Of a stretch of DNA of 64,000 bases, positions 41,372-51,435 are shown in pieces. The translations under genes were made by a program, and so were the position numbers. The DNA comes from Aeromicrobium endophyticum (GTDB taxonomy: Bacteria > Actinomycetota > Actinomycetes > Propionibacteriales > Nocardioidaceae). Location: positions 1 to 64,000 of the forward strand of contig NZ_QUBR01000001.1 of the NCBI RefSeq assembly GCF_003586285.1, given 5' to 3'. The stretch's first letter is position 1; the number at the start of each line of letters is the position of its first letter. The notes below the pieces were generated by a model. It ran no database searches and had not been told where the DNA came from. It saw nothing but the letters and a program-made list of their open reading frames with translations.

Positions 41372-42378
41372 GCGCCTCCCTGCAAGATCCCTCGCTGACC
41401 GTCCCGGCACCGCCCAAGGGCGAGCCCCGCGGATCGATCGGCATCGCCCGCAACCTGGGCCTCGTCATCGCGCTGGTCGTCCTGTGCATCGTCGGCGTCG
41501 TGACGGCGGGCGACCGCTTCGCCAGCACCGACAACGTCCTGACGATCCTGCGTCTCGCCACGGTCACCGGCATCGTGGCCGTCGGCATGACGTTCGTCAT
41601 CACGGGCGGAGGCATCGACCTCTCGGTGGGCGCGATCGTCGCCCTCTCGTCGGTGTGGGCCACCACGACCGGCACGCAGGCGATGGCCGACAACATCGGC
41701 TGGGTCGCGATGGTCTTCAGCGCGATCCTGGTCGGCGCGGCCTGCGGCGCCATCAACGGGCTCCTCGTGGCCTACGGACGGATCGTCCCGTTCATCGCGA
41801 CCCTCGCGATGCTCGCGTCGGCGCGCGGGCTCGCGGAGGTCATCGCCGACCGCAAGACGCAGATCATCCGCAACCAGGGCTTCACCGACTTCTTCGCCGC
41901 CGAGCCGCTCGGCATCCCCGTCATCGTCATCATCTTCGCCCTCGTCACCGTCGCCGGCTGGTTCCTGCTCAACCGCACGACCTTCGGCCGCCGCACGTTC
42001 GCGGTCGGCGGCAACCCCGAGGCCGCTCGCCTGGCGGGCATCAAGGTGCAGCGCCACACGGTCTACCTCTACACGCTGCTCGGCACCACGTGCGGCATCG
42101 CCGCCGTGATGCTGATGTCGCGCACCACGACCGGATCGTCGACGCACGGCACGCTCCTCGAGCTCGACGTGATCGCGGCCGTCGTCATCGGCGGGACGCT
42201 GCTCAGCGGTGGCCGGGGCACCATCATCGGCACCCTCTTCGGCGTCCTGATCTTCATGACGCTGACCAATGTCTTCACGCTCAACAACCTGTCGACGTCG
42301 ACCCAGAACGTCGCCAAGGGCGTGATCATCGTGATCGCCGTGCTCCTGCAGCAGCGCATCGCGAACCGCAAGACGTAA
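41368..42378 (+). CDS. Sugar ABC transporter permease (RbsC type)
   Basis: A 336-residue permease with about nine helices. The family-specific segments FVITGGGIDLSVGAIVALSSV, GLLVAYGRIVPFIATLAML, the EAA-like GGNPEAARLAGIKVQRHTVYLYTLLG and LSGGRGTIIGTLFGVLIF are present. The GTG start overlaps the ATPase stop. One permease gene is present, so it would act as a homodimer. Confidence 0.93.
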   Translation: MSASLQDPSLTVPAPPKGEPRGSIGIARNLGLVIALVVLCIVGVVTAGDRFASTDNVLTILRLATVTGIVAVGMTFVITGGGIDLSVGAIVALSSVWATTTGTQAMADNIGWVAMVFSAILVGAACGAINGLLVAYGRIVPFIATLAMLASARGLAEVIADRKTQIIRNQGFTDFFAAEPLGIPVIVIIFALVTVAGWFLLNRTTFGRRTFAVGGNPEAARLAGIKVQRHTVYLYTLLGTTCGIAAVMLMSRTTTGSSTHGTLLELDVIAAVVIGGTLLSGGRGTIIGTLFGVLIFMTLTNVFTLNNLSTSTQNVAKGVIIVIAVLLQQRIANRKT

Positions 42379-42443
42379 CCCGCACGACGCACCACCCCGC
42401 ACCACCCGCACGACCAGCACCCCCACCCCCACCAGGAGTACAC

Positions 42444-43493
42444 ATGTCCACGACCCATCCTCGCCGCCGTCGGGCCTATGCCGTGGCGGGAGCCTTCGCG
42501 GCCGCCACACTCGTCCTCGGCGCCTGCACCAACAGCTCCAGCGACGACGACACCAGCGCCTCAGTCACCAAGAGCAACACCGACAACGACAAGAGCGGCG
42601 ACAAGGTCGTCATCGGCTTCTCGGCCCCCGCGGCCGACCACGGCTGGATGGGTGCCATCACGAAGGCCGCCGTCGCGCAGGCCGACAAGTACGACGACGT
42701 CGAGCTGAAGGTCGCCGAGGGCACCAACGACGTCAACCTGCAGATCTCGCAGGTCGAGACCTTCATCAACGACAAGGTCGACGCGATCGTCCTGCTGCCG
42801 TTCGACGGCGCCGCGATGACCTCGGTGGCCCGCAAGGCCATGGACGCCGGCATCACCGTCATCAACGTCGACCGCGAGTTCGACTCGCCGTTCGCCGCGC
42901 GCACCACGGTGCTGGGCGACAACTACGGCATGGGCGTCTCGGCCGGCACCTTCGTCTGCGAGGACGCCAAGGGAGCCAAGGACAAGGTCGTCACCGAGAT
43001 CGCCGGCATCGACTCGCTGCCGCTCACGCAGGAGCGCTCGAAGGGCTTCAAGGACGCGCTCAAGTCGTGCGGCCTCGACGTCGACAACCGCGTCGCCGCC
43101 GAGTTCACGGTCGAGTCGGGCGAGGAGGCGGCGTCCAACCTGCTGCAGGCCGCCCCGAAGATCGACTACCTGTGGAACCACGACGACGACCAGGGTGTCG
43201 GCGTGCTCGCGGCCATCAAGAACGCCAACCGCGACGAGTTCACGATGATCGGCGGCGCCGGATCGGCCGACGTCATGGACGCCATCAAGGCCGGCAACTC
43301 GGTGCTGAAGGCCACGGTCGTCTACCCGTCGACGCAGGCCGCCGACGGCGTCAAGCTGGCCCGCCTGCTGGTGCAGAACAAGTCGATGTCCGACCTCGCC
43401 GAGATCGAGGTGCCGCGCCAGCTCAAGCTCGCCGCCCCGGTCGTGACGAAGGACAACGTCGACACGTACCTGCCGTCGGCGTTCCGGTCCTGA
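42444..43493 (+). CDS. Sugar ABC transporter substrate-binding lipoprotein
   Basis: A 349-residue periplasmic-binding-type I lipoprotein. The signal peptide RRRAYAVAGAFAAATLVLGAC has lipobox LGAC. The mature part begins with an acidic Ser/Thr linker, then VVIGFSAPAADHGWMGAITKAAVAQADKY, VDAIVLLPFDGAAMTSVARKAMDAGITVINVDREF and PKIDYLWNHDDDQGVGVLAAI. The ribose/inositol-type pocket is not specific enough to name a sugar. Ribosome site AGGAG lies 5 bases before the ATG. A large hairpin follows the gene. Confidence 0.92.
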   Translation: MSTTHPRRRRAYAVAGAFAAATLVLGACTNSSSDDDTSASVTKSNTDNDKSGDKVVIGFSAPAADHGWMGAITKAAVAQADKYDDVELKVAEGTNDVNLQISQVETFINDKVDAIVLLPFDGAAMTSVARKAMDAGITVINVDREFDSPFAARTTVLGDNYGMGVSAGTFVCEDAKGAKDKVVTEIAGIDSLPLTQERSKGFKDALKSCGLDVDNRVAAEFTVESGEEAASNLLQAAPKIDYLWNHDDDQGVGVLAAIKNANRDEFTMIGGAGSADVMDAIKAGNSVLKATVVYPSTQAADGVKLARLLVQNKSMSDLAEIEVPRQLKLAAPVVTKDNVDTYLPSAFRS

Positions 43494-43511
43494 TCGCCTG
43501 ATCGACTGACA

Positions 43512-43547
43512 GGGGGCCCGCGGTCGCACCGCCGGCCGCGGGCCCCC
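43512..43547 (+). terminator. GC hairpin after the binding-protein gene
   Basis: GGGGGCCCGCGG (43512-43523) pairs perfectly with CCGCGGGCCCCC (43536-43547). It lies inside the operon, 18 bases after the binding-protein stop. A partial terminator or 3' stabiliser would raise binding-protein mRNA over the downstream enzyme mRNAs. Confidence 0.7.
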
Positions 43548-43585
43548 ACCCCCTCCACGTACGACACGAGCATGAGGACCCCAGC

Positions 43586-44761
43586 ATGAGCGACACACGC
43601 CCCGACCTCGGGATCGGGATGGTCGGCTACGCCTTCATGGGCGCCGCCCACTCGCAGGCCTGGCGCACGGCGCCGGCGTTCTTCGACCTGCCCCTCCTCC
43701 CCCGCCTGCGCGCCGTGTGCGGACGCAACGAGGACGCCGCCGGAGAGGTCGCCCGCCGCTTCGGGTGGGAGTCGGTCGAGACCGACTGGCACGCCCTGCT
43801 CACCCGCGACGACGTCGACGTCATCGACATCTGCACCCCTGGCAACACGCACGCCGAGATCGCGATCGCCGCGCTCGAGGCCGGCAAGCACGTCATCTGC
43901 GAGAAGCCCCTCGCCAACACCGTCGCCGAGGCCGAGGCCATGGCGGCCGCGGCTGCCACCGCCGCCCAGCAGGGCGTGCGCTCGATGGTCGGCTTCACCT
44001 ACCGGCGCACCCCGGCCGTCGCCTTCGCACGCCAGCTCGTGGCGTCCGGACGGCTCGGCACGATCCGCCACGTCCGCGGGCAGTACCTGCAGGACTGGCT
44101 CGCCGACGAGAACGCGCCCCTCAGCTGGCGCCTCGACAAGTCGCTCGCCGGCTCCGGCGCCCTCGGCGACATCGGCGCCCACATCATCGACATGGCCCAG
44201 TTCGTGACCGGCGACTCGATCGCGTCCGTCAACGGGCTCATGGAGACGTTCGTCCAGACCCGCCCCATCGGGGGCGACCACACCACGCTCGGGGGGCACG
44301 CCTCGCAGGATGCCGAGCGCGGACCGGTGACCGTCGACGATGCGGCCGCCTTCACCGCCCGCTTCGTCGGCGGCGCCATCGGCGTCTTCGAGGCCACCCG
44401 GTTCGCCACGGGCCGCAAGAACGCCCTGCGGCTCGAGATCAACGGGACGCTCGGATCGCTGGCGTTCGACTTCGAGGACATGAACGTCCTGGAGTTCTTC
44501 GACGCCACCGAGGACCCGTCCGTCGCCGGCTTCCGCCGCATCCTGGTCACCGAGGCCAGCCACCCGTACGTCGCCGCCTGGTGGCCCCCGGGCCACGGGC
44601 TCGGCTACGAGCACGGCTTCACCCACCAGGTCGTCGACCTCGTCACCGACATCGCCAAGGGCGCCGACCCCGCGCCGTCGTTCGCCGACGGACTCGCCGT
44701 GCAGCGCGTGCTCGCGGCCGTCGAGGCGTCCGCCGCCTCCGGCACCACCCAGACCCTCTGA
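43586..44761 (+). CDS. Gfo/Idh/MocA-family oxidoreductase
   Basis: A 391-residue NAD(P)-dependent dehydrogenase. The Rossmann start is [18 protein letters not shown], then [36 protein letters not shown] with the catalytic K in [18 protein letters not shown], and the C-terminal dimer domain with [16 protein letters not shown] and the D/H pair. It oxidises or epimerises a sugar or cyclitol, presumably the one imported by the preceding transporter. Confidence 0.92.
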   Translation: MSDTRPDLGIGMVGYAFMGAAHSQAWRTAPAFFDLPLLPRLRAVCGRNEDAAGEVARRFGWESVETDWHALLTRDDVDVIDICTPGNTHAEIAIAALEAGKHVICEKPLANTVAEAEAMAAAAATAAQQGVRSMVGFTYRRTPAVAFARQLVASGRLGTIRHVRGQYLQDWLADENAPLSWRLDKSLAGSGALGDIGAHIIDMAQFVTGDSIASVNGLMETFVQTRPIGGDHTTLGGHASQDAERGPVTVDDAAAFTARFVGGAIGVFEATRFATGRKNALRLEINGTLGSLAFDFEDMNVLEFFDATEDPSVAGFRRILVTEASHPYVAAWWPPGHGLGYEHGFTHQVVDLVTDIAKGADPAPSFADGLAVQRVLAAVEASAASGTTQTL

Positions 44762-44793
44762 CTCCCTGCCGCGCCGACCTCCAGGAGCACCGC

Positions 44794-45801
<1,008 letters not shown>

Positions 45802-45808
45802 CCCACCC

Positions 45809-45913
45809 GCCCCGGTTTACCGCGCCGGCAGGGCAAACCGGGGCGCGCGGCGGGGCAAACCTCGTCCGGGCGCGGCAAGCCTGCCGCGCCCGGACGGGGC
45901 TTGCCCTGCCGGC
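45809..45913. terminator. Three overlapping inverted repeats ending the sugar operon
   Basis: GCCCCGGTTT (45809-45818) pairs with AAACCGGGGC (45835-45844). TCCGGGCGCGGCA (45865-45877) pairs with TGCCGCGCCCGGA (45882-45894). GCCGGCAGGGCAA (45824-45836) pairs over a distance with TTGCCCTGCCGGC (45901-45913). The first and third share bases, so they are mutually exclusive. Operon terminator, possibly two-state. Confidence 0.7.
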
Positions 45914-45974
45914 GTGGTGAACCGGCGATGGACGGCGACCAGCGGGATTGCGAGCCCGCCGATAGCGTGGACGA

Positions 45975-46655
45975 ATGCGACTGCCCCTGCCTGACCCCCG
46001 CGATGCCGTGACACTCGTCGGGCAGGTGCGCCAGCTCGTCGAGGACGTCACGGGCGTGCTCCCCCGGGCCCTCACCCTCCTGGGTCAGGCCGAGGCGCTC
46101 GTCGCTCGCGCCGACGTGCTGATCGACCGCATCGACGCCACGCGACGCTCGGCCGACGACGTCGTCCTGCGCGTCGACCGCACGATCGACCAGGCCGATG
46201 CGGCCATCGCCAAGATCGACGCCACCAACACGAGCGCCGACGAGCAGATCGAGCGCATCGACCGCACCATCACGACGTCCGACAAGCTCGTGCTGCGGGC
46301 CGCAGGCCTGGTCGGCAGCATCGAGCCGACCGTCGCCCGCGCCCAGCACCTGCTCGACTCGTTCGCCCCCTCGCTCGAGCTGCTCCAGCCGACGCTCGAC
46401 CGCCTGGCCAAGAGCACGAGCCCCGAGGAGGTCGAGGCGGTCGTCCGGCTCATCGACCACCTGCCCGAGCTGGTCGACCGGATGATCTCCGACGTCCTGC
46501 CGATCGTCGAGAACATGCAGAGCGTCGCGCCCGACATCCACGACATGCTCGACACGATGCACGAGCTCAACGAGATGATCGCCAAGATCCCCGGCATGGG
46601 CCGCATCCGTCAGCGCGTCGAGGACAAGCAGGCCGCCGAGGGCTACCGCGACTGA
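45975..46655 (+). CDS. Coiled-coil protein of unknown function
   Basis: A 226-residue soluble protein, almost entirely helical. Heptad-like repeats centre on ADVLIDRIDATRRSADDVVLRVDRTIDQADAAIAKID and EQIERIDRTITTSDKLVLRA (about 45-110). A second helical part has VEAVVRLIDHLPELVDRMISDVLPIVENMQSVAPDIHDML. Actinobacterial homologues are common but not characterised. TAGCGT (45963-45968) lies 6 bases before the ATG, so it is leaderless. Convergent with prfB with almost no gap. Confidence 0.75.
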   Translation: MRLPLPDPRDAVTLVGQVRQLVEDVTGVLPRALTLLGQAEALVARADVLIDRIDATRRSADDVVLRVDRTIDQADAAIAKIDATNTSADEQIERIDRTITTSDKLVLRAAGLVGSIEPTVARAQHLLDSFAPSLELLQPTLDRLAKSTSPEEVEAVVRLIDHLPELVDRMISDVLPIVENMQSVAPDIHDMLDTMHELNEMIAKIPGMGRIRQRVEDKQAAEGYRD

Positions 46656-47768
46656 CTACGCGGCGGTCTGCTGGTTGCGACGCCAGCGGATGCCGGCCTC
46701 GATGAAGTCGTCGATCTCCCCGTCGAGCACGCCCTGGGTGTTGCCGCTCTCGTGCTCGGTGCGCAGGTCCTTGACCATCTGGTACGGGTTGAGGACGTAG
46801 TTGCGCATCTGGTCGCCCCACGACGCCTGCACGTCGCCGCGCAGCTCGTCGAGGTGGGCGCGCTCCTCGGCCTTCTTCAGCGCCAGCAGCCGCGCCTTCA
46901 GGATGACCATCGCGCTGGCCTTGTTCTGCAGCTGGCTCTTCTCGTTCTGGCAGCTGACGACCGTGCCGGTCGGGATGTGCGTCAGGCGCACGGCCGAGTC
47001 GGTCGTGTTGACGCTCTGGCCGCCGGGGCCGGACGACCGGTAGACGTCGACGCGGATGTCCTCGTCGGGCACGTCGATCTCGTCGGTCTGCTCGAGCACC
47101 GGGACGACCTCGATCGCCGCGAACGACGTCTGGCGGCGGCCCTGGTTGTCGAACGGCGAGATGCGCACCAGGCGGTGGGTGCCCGACTCGACCGACAGGG
47201 TGCCGTAGGCGTAGGGCGCCTTGACGGCGAAGGTCGTCGACTTGATGCCCGCCTCCTCGGCGTACGAGACGTCGTAGATCTCGACGGTGTAGCCATGACG
47301 CTCGGCCCAGCGGATGTACATGCGCTGCAGCATCAGGGCGAAGTCGGCGGCGTCGACGCCACCGGCGCCCGAGCGGATCGACACGATGGCGTCGCGCTCG
47401 TCGTACTCGCCCGACAGGAGGGTGCGCACCTCGAGCGACTCGATGGCCTTCTGCACGCGGGCGAGCTCGCGGTCGACCTCGGCGGACGTCTCGGCGTCGC
47501 TCTCCTCGAGGGCCATCTCGTGCATGATCGCGAGGTCGTCGAGGCTGCTGCGCAGGCCCGTGACGCGCTCGACCTGTGCCTGCAGGGTCGACAGCCGGCT
47601 CGTGACGCGCTGGGCGTTGGCCTGGTCGTCCCACAGGGCCGGGTCGCCGACCTCGACCTGGAGGTCGTCGATCTCCTTGCGGACGGCGTCGAGGTCGAGC
47701 ACCTTCTCGATCGACGTCAGGGTCGCCGAGAGGGCCTTGGTCTGCTCTGCAAAATCGGGTGCTGCCAC
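46656..47768 (-). CDS. prfB: Peptide chain release factor 2
   Basis: A 370-residue RF2. The peptidyl-hydrolysis motif [24 protein letters not shown] has GGQ, and the stop-codon recognition motif SPF is in [12 protein letters not shown]. The frame is continuous from the N-terminus, without the in-frame TGA programmed frameshift of E. coli prfB. GTG start with TAGCCT (47775-47780, minus strand) 6 bases upstream. It lies immediately convergent with the coiled-coil gene. Confidence 0.96.
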   Translation of the reverse strand: MAAPDFAEQTKALSATLTSIEKVLDLDAVRKEIDDLQVEVGDPALWDDQANAQRVTSRLSTLQAQVERVTGLRSSLDDLAIMHEMALEESDAETSAEVDRELARVQKAIESLEVRTLLSGEYDERDAIVSIRSGAGGVDAADFALMLQRMYIRWAERHGYTVEIYDVSYAEEAGIKSTTFAVKAPYAYGTLSVESGTHRLVRISPFDNQGRRQTSFAAIEVVPVLEQTDEIDVPDEDIRVDVYRSSGPGGQSVNTTDSAVRLTHIPTGTVVSCQNEKSQLQNKASAMVILKARLLALKKAEERAHLDELRGDVQASWGDQMRNYVLNPYQMVKDLRTEHESGNTQGVLDGEIDDFIEAGIRWRRNQQTAA

Positions 47769-47790
47769 CTGTCGAGGCTACCGCGTCAGG

Positions 47791-47988
47791 TCACACGCTC
47801 TTGCGGCGGAACTCCGGTGACGTCGTGGGGCCGGTCGCACCGTGCGACTTCTCGCTGCCGTCGTGCTCGGCGCCCTCGGCCGTCGCGTGCGTCTGGTTCT
47901 TCTTCTTGTCGAGCGCCTCGCGGAACTTGGCCTTCATGTCGGCCTTCTGTCCGTCAGCGCCGGTCGGGGTTCCCTCGATGTCAGCCAT
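47791..47988 (-). CDS. DUF5302 small protein
   Basis: A 65-residue hydrophilic protein. MKAKFREALDKKKNQTHATAEG and the end EFRRKSV match the DUF5302 family of small, abundant actinobacterial proteins without a known role. TAGGGT ends 6 bases before the ATG, so it is leaderless. It is upstream of prfB on the same strand with a separate prfB promoter. Confidence 0.8.
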   Translation of the reverse strand: MADIEGTPTGADGQKADMKAKFREALDKKKNQTHATAEGAEHDGSEKSHGATGPTTSPEFRRKSV

Positions 47989-48101
47989 GACCCCACCCTA
48001 GCCCTCCAGGCGCCGACGTCGAGGGGCCCACGATTTCTGACAACCCCACCTGTCACCCGCTGGCCTCTGCCATCCTGGTGGTCCACGGCGACGGAGGGAA
48101 C

Positions 48102-49157
48102 GTGTTGATCGACGACCAGGACGTCCGCACCGACACGTACGTCCGCGGCATGGAGCGCCTCGTGCAGGCCGTGCAGGAGCTGTCGATGGCCCGCAACCTG
48201 CCGCAGGTGCAGCAGATCGTGCGCACCACGGCCCGCGAGCTGGCCGGCAGCGACGGCGCCACGTTCGTGCTGCGCGACTCCGGCCAGTGCTACTACGCCG
48301 ACGAGGACGCGATCGAGCCGCTCTGGAAGGGCAGCCGCTTCCCGATGGAGACGTGCATCAGCGGCTGGGCGATGCTGAACCGGCAGACCGCCGTCATCGA
48401 GGACATCTACGTCGACGACCGCATCCCCCACGAGGCCTACCGGCCCACGTTCGTCAAGAGCCTGGCCATGGTGCCGATCCGCAGCCTCGATCCCATCGGT
48501 GCGATCGGCAACTACTGGGCCGACGGCCACGTGGCGTCCGGCGACGAGATCCGGCTGCTGCAGGCGCTGGCCGACGCCACGTCCGTCGCGATGGAGAACA
48601 TCGCGGTCTACGCCGAGCTCGAGCGACGCGTCGTCGACCGCACCGCCGACCTCGAGCGGGCCAATGCCGACATCCGCACGCTGTCGGCCACGGACTCGTT
48701 GACGGGGCTGCTCAACCGGCGCGGCTTCTTCGACTCCGCCGAGGCGCTGCTCACCGGCGCACGGCTCACCGGCAGCTCGTGCCTGGTCGCGTTCATCGAC
48801 GTCGACGGGCTCAAGACGGTCAACGACGGCAGCGGTCACGTCGCAGGCGACGAGGTGCTGGTGCAGGTAGCCCACGCCCTGCGTGCCGTCACGCGCCCGC
48901 ACGACGTCGTGGCGCGGCTGGGCGGCGACGAGTTCTGCGTGCTCGTGGTCGATCCGCCGCGCGACCAGCACGGCCTGCGCGACCGGCTCGTCGCGCGGCT
49001 CGATGCCGTCAACCTGGACCGTCGGGGGCGTCTGCCGCTGTCGGCCAGCGTGGGCACCGCGTCGACGGCCGATCTTCCGGACGCCTCGATCGACGACCTG
49101 GTGCTGGCGGCCGACCAGAAGATGTACCAGCACAAGCGCTCGCGCCACGCCTCATGA
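48102..49157 (+). CDS. GAF-GGDEF diguanylate cyclase
   Basis: A 351-residue cyclase that makes cyclic di-GMP from GTP. A GAF-like sensor covers about 10-170 (VQQIVRTTARELAGSDGATFVLRDSG, SGWAMLNRQTAVIEDIYVDDRIP) and a helical linker precedes the catalytic domain. The active site GGDEF is residues 274-278, and an intact inhibitory site RxxD (RPHD) lies exactly five residues before it, so product inhibition is likely. No membrane helices are seen. GTG start with GGAGG 4 bases upstream; an in-frame frame opening further upstream lacks a ribosome site. Confidence 0.9.
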   Translation: MLIDDQDVRTDTYVRGMERLVQAVQELSMARNLPQVQQIVRTTARELAGSDGATFVLRDSGQCYYADEDAIEPLWKGSRFPMETCISGWAMLNRQTAVIEDIYVDDRIPHEAYRPTFVKSLAMVPIRSLDPIGAIGNYWADGHVASGDEIRLLQALADATSVAMENIAVYAELERRVVDRTADLERANADIRTLSATDSLTGLLNRRGFFDSAEALLTGARLTGSSCLVAFIDVDGLKTVNDGSGHVAGDEVLVQVAHALRAVTRPHDVVARLGGDEFCVLVVDPPRDQHGLRDRLVARLDAVNLDRRGRLPLSASVGTASTADLPDASIDDLVLAADQKMYQHKRSRHAS

Positions 49158-49169
49158 TGTGATCGACCC

Positions 49170-49583
49170 ATGAGCGTCGACTGCCCGTTCTGCCGCATCG
49201 TGTCGGGCGAGGCCGACGCGCACCGCGTGGTCGAGACCCCCGACGTGGTCGGGTTCCTCGACGTCCGGCCCGTCTTCAAGGGGCACGTGCTGCTGGTGCC
49301 GCGCGAGCACGTCGTGACGCTGCCCGACCTGCCGGAGCCGCTGATCGTGCCGCTGTTCTCCACCGCGCAGCGGGTCGCGGACGCCCTGACGTCCGGGCTC
49401 GGCGCTCAAGGCACGTTCGTGGCGATGAACAACGTCGTGTCGCAGAGCGTGCCGCACCTGCACGTGCACGTCGTGCCCCGCACCAAGGGCGACGGGCTGC
49501 GCGGGTTCTTCTGGCCGCGCACGAAGTACGACGAGGGCGAGGCCGAGACGTTCGCGACGACCATCCGGGAGGCACTGGCATGA
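49170..49583 (+). CDS. HIT-family nucleotide hydrolase
   Basis: A 137-residue histidine-triad protein. CPFCRIVSGEADAHRV at the N-terminus is the Zn-type start. GHVLLVPREHV, and the triad HLHVHVVPR with the nucleophilic middle histidine, complete it. It hydrolyses nucleotide phosphoramidates or dinucleotides. TGTGAT lies 6 bases before the ATG. It overlaps the next gene by 4 bases. Confidence 0.92.
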   Translation: MSVDCPFCRIVSGEADAHRVVETPDVVGFLDVRPVFKGHVLLVPREHVVTLPDLPEPLIVPLFSTAQRVADALTSGLGAQGTFVAMNNVVSQSVPHLHVHVVPRTKGDGLRGFFWPRTKYDEGEAETFATTIREALA

Positions 49584-50152
49584 CGATGACCCGCGACGAG
49601 GCGGCCGCCAAGGCACGCCAGGTGCTGGGGGCGGATGACGTCGAGCCGCACGTCGACCCCGAGCTGGAGGGCGACCCGTTGTGCGGCGGCTTCGCGTTCG
49701 TCGCCGGCGACAGCGGTGCCGTGATCGGCTACCGCGGCGGCTACCAGACCAGCGTGCTCGAGCTGTCGGGCGAGACCATCGAGACGCTGGTGATCGGGTG
49801 GCTCGCCGAGCAGCGTCACCAGTACGGCGTCGACGCACCTGCCACCGAGCCGGCGCGCCCGACCCACCCGTGCCCGATCTGCGGACGTCCGACCGTGCAC
49901 CAGGACCGTTACCCCGCCTCGGTGTGCCCCGACTGCGCGTCGCGCGTCACCGACCGCGACGGGCGCCCCATCCTCGGCTACAACGAGGGCTTGGGCGGCG
50001 GCTTCATCGCCTTCTACGCCGACTCCCCCACCGGACGGCAGACCGAGATCGCCAGCGAGGTGATCGAGACCGGACGCTGCTGGATCGACGGCATCGAGTG
50101 CACCATCGGCGAGGCCCGTTTCGGCGGTGTCGTGGTCGAGCGAGTGGACTGA
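49580..50152 (+). CDS. Zinc-ribbon protein of unknown function
   Basis: A 190-residue protein. The N-terminal 80 residues are uncharacterised (GDPLCGGFAFVAGDSGAVIGYRGGYQ). The centre has a four-cysteine zinc ribbon, HPCPICGRPTV then SVCPDCASRV. The C-terminal part, GYNEGLGGGFIAFYADSPTGRQTE, has a high Gly/aromatic content. It overlaps the HIT gene stop (ATGA), which suggests a joint function. Confidence 0.72.
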   Translation: MTMTRDEAAAKARQVLGADDVEPHVDPELEGDPLCGGFAFVAGDSGAVIGYRGGYQTSVLELSGETIETLVIGWLAEQRHQYGVDAPATEPARPTHPCPICGRPTVHQDRYPASVCPDCASRVTDRDGRPILGYNEGLGGGFIAFYADSPTGRQTEIASEVIETGRCWIDGIECTIGEARFGGVVVERVD

Positions 50153-50155
50153 GTC

Positions 50156-50181
50156 GTCACTCCGTCGTCCTGAGCTCCGCG
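50156..50181. repeat. 26-bp direct repeat, left copy
   Basis: This copy shares 24 of 26 bases with 51024-51049 (both contain CGTCGTCCTGAG). On the minus strand it reads as an ending ...AELRTTE-stop, matching the AELRTTQ-stop of the TadG-like gene, so it is a duplicated gene 3' end. The two copies bracket an 842-base segment. Confidence 0.75.
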
Positions 50182-50312
50182 CTGTTGACGTGGGCACGGT
50201 CGCTGGTGCCCTGTCGAGCTGCTGGGCAGGAGCCACCTCGGTCGCGCGTGGGAAAGTCCCTGCGCGACGAGGCACTGGCCGGAAAGGCACGTGGATGCGC
50301 GGCGACCTGGCA

Positions 50313-50924
50313 CTACTGGTTGTGGCCTCGTCCCCGGAGGACCGCCGTCGCTTCACGACCCAGAACCGGATCATTCGCAAGGGCTTCGATGACGGCCCGC
50401 CCCGCTCCGGCGCTCATCCGGTTGCCGATGCGGTTGATCGGCCGCACGAAATAGACACGACACTCCCCAAGATCCTCGTCATGAATGAAGGCGAGCAGGT
50501 CGTCGTAGTGCTCGCGTACCGCGTGACTGCTCAGCACGGCTGCGAGTCAGTCGCGCACCACGTCCCGATCAGTTGTGAGCATCATCTCGCGGAGACTGCT
50601 CCACCACGCTCGAACTGAGCGGTGGTCGAGTCCGATGCCGATCCCCTCCAGCACGCGGTCCGGATAGTCGAGCGCGAGATGCTCCATGAGAACGGGGATG
50701 GCTTTCGGACGTGCGTCGAGGACCTTGTGCAGATCCCAGATGCTGCTCACATCGATGCCGACTGCATGGAGGTCCTCGACGAGAGCTTGCTCTGCGATCG
50801 CTAGTAGCCGCCTGCGCTCCGCGGTTTCCGCCTCGATGCGCTCGAGCTCCGCGCGATGGACCGGGTCCTCACGCCTCCGGCGTTCCAGCTCCGCGACAAG
50901 CTCGCTGGCCGATATGGGGCCCAT
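50313..50924 (-). pseudogene. Interrupted gene with in-frame TGA; unknown family
   Basis: Two open segments, 50550-50924 and 50313-50546, are in the same frame, separated only by TGA (50547-50549) between VVRD and LAAVLSSHAVREHYDDLL. A TGG-to-TGA change would join them into a protein of about 203 residues. The promoter is intact: TAGGGT (50931-50936, minus strand) 6 bases before the ATG. The N-terminal half is a charged helix (ELVAELERRRREDPVHRAELER) and the second half is compact (YFVRPINRIGNRMSAGAGRAVIEAL). Family not recognised. It could be a real pseudogene, a sequencing error or two small proteins. Confidence 0.65.
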
Positions 50925-51023
50925 CACGCGACCCTAGCCCTCAGAGATGGCTTCGCGTCACAAGGTCGCTGATGTGGAGGAATCACTTCGGCAGCGACGT
51001 GGGGCAGTGCGCCGGCTGACCCA

Positions 51024-51049
51024 GTCACTGCGTCGTCCTGAGTTCCGCG
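51024..51049. repeat. 26-bp direct repeat, right copy
   Basis: This is the partner of 50156-50181 and begins inside the stop codon of the TadG-like gene. The repeats suggest that the segment between them was inserted with duplication of the gene end, or arose by recombination there. Confidence 0.75.
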
Positions 51050-51435
51050 GTCGCTTCCGACACGATCGTGGTGCGCGACTGCCAGCCGGGCGGGACGAGG
51101 GCCAGGCCCACCGAGCGTTCGAGCCGCACCTGCACGCGGTCGCCGGTGGCGCGGACGAGGGCGATGCGGGTGCCGGGGCTGTTGACGTAGTCGTCGACCA
51201 GCTGCCGCGCCTGCGAGGCGTCCAGCTCGACCTCTCCCCTGCGGTAGAACGCCTCACGGCTTAACCCATCGGCAGCCGATCGCGCAGCACCATCGGCGAC
51301 GTTGTCGAGCTGCTGCCGCTGCAGGAAGGCAGCCGACGAGTTGATGACCACCACCGACAGCAGGCCGAGGAACAGCAGGAAGCCGATCGTCATGACCGTG
51401 ATGGTGCCCTCCTCGCGGCCTGCACCCTGCCTCAT
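51025..51435 (-). CDS. TadG/TadE-like pilus protein
   Basis: A 136-residue minor-pilin-like protein. A short basic start (MRQGAGREEG) precedes one membrane helix (ITVMTIGFLLFLGLLSVVVI), with an exported C-terminal part (NSSAAFLQRQQLDNVADGAARSAADGL, ending AELRTTQ). The residue at +5 after the processing glycine is Met, not the usual Glu, so it is probably not processed like a pilin. The start overlaps the preceding TadE gene (ATGA). It is the last gene of the Tad operon. Confidence 0.8.
   Translation of the reverse strand: MRQGAGREEGTITVMTIGFLLFLGLLSVVVINSSAAFLQRQQLDNVADGAARSAADGLSREAFYRRGEVELDASQARQLVDDYVNSPGTRIALVRATGDRVQVRLERSVGLALVPPGWQSRTTIVSEATAELRTTQ

Noticed and set aside
46656-47768. 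Programmed frameshift in prfB
   Set aside because: The reading frame is continuous from the N-terminus through GGQ and SPF; no internal TGA or Shine-Dalgarno-like slip site is present.
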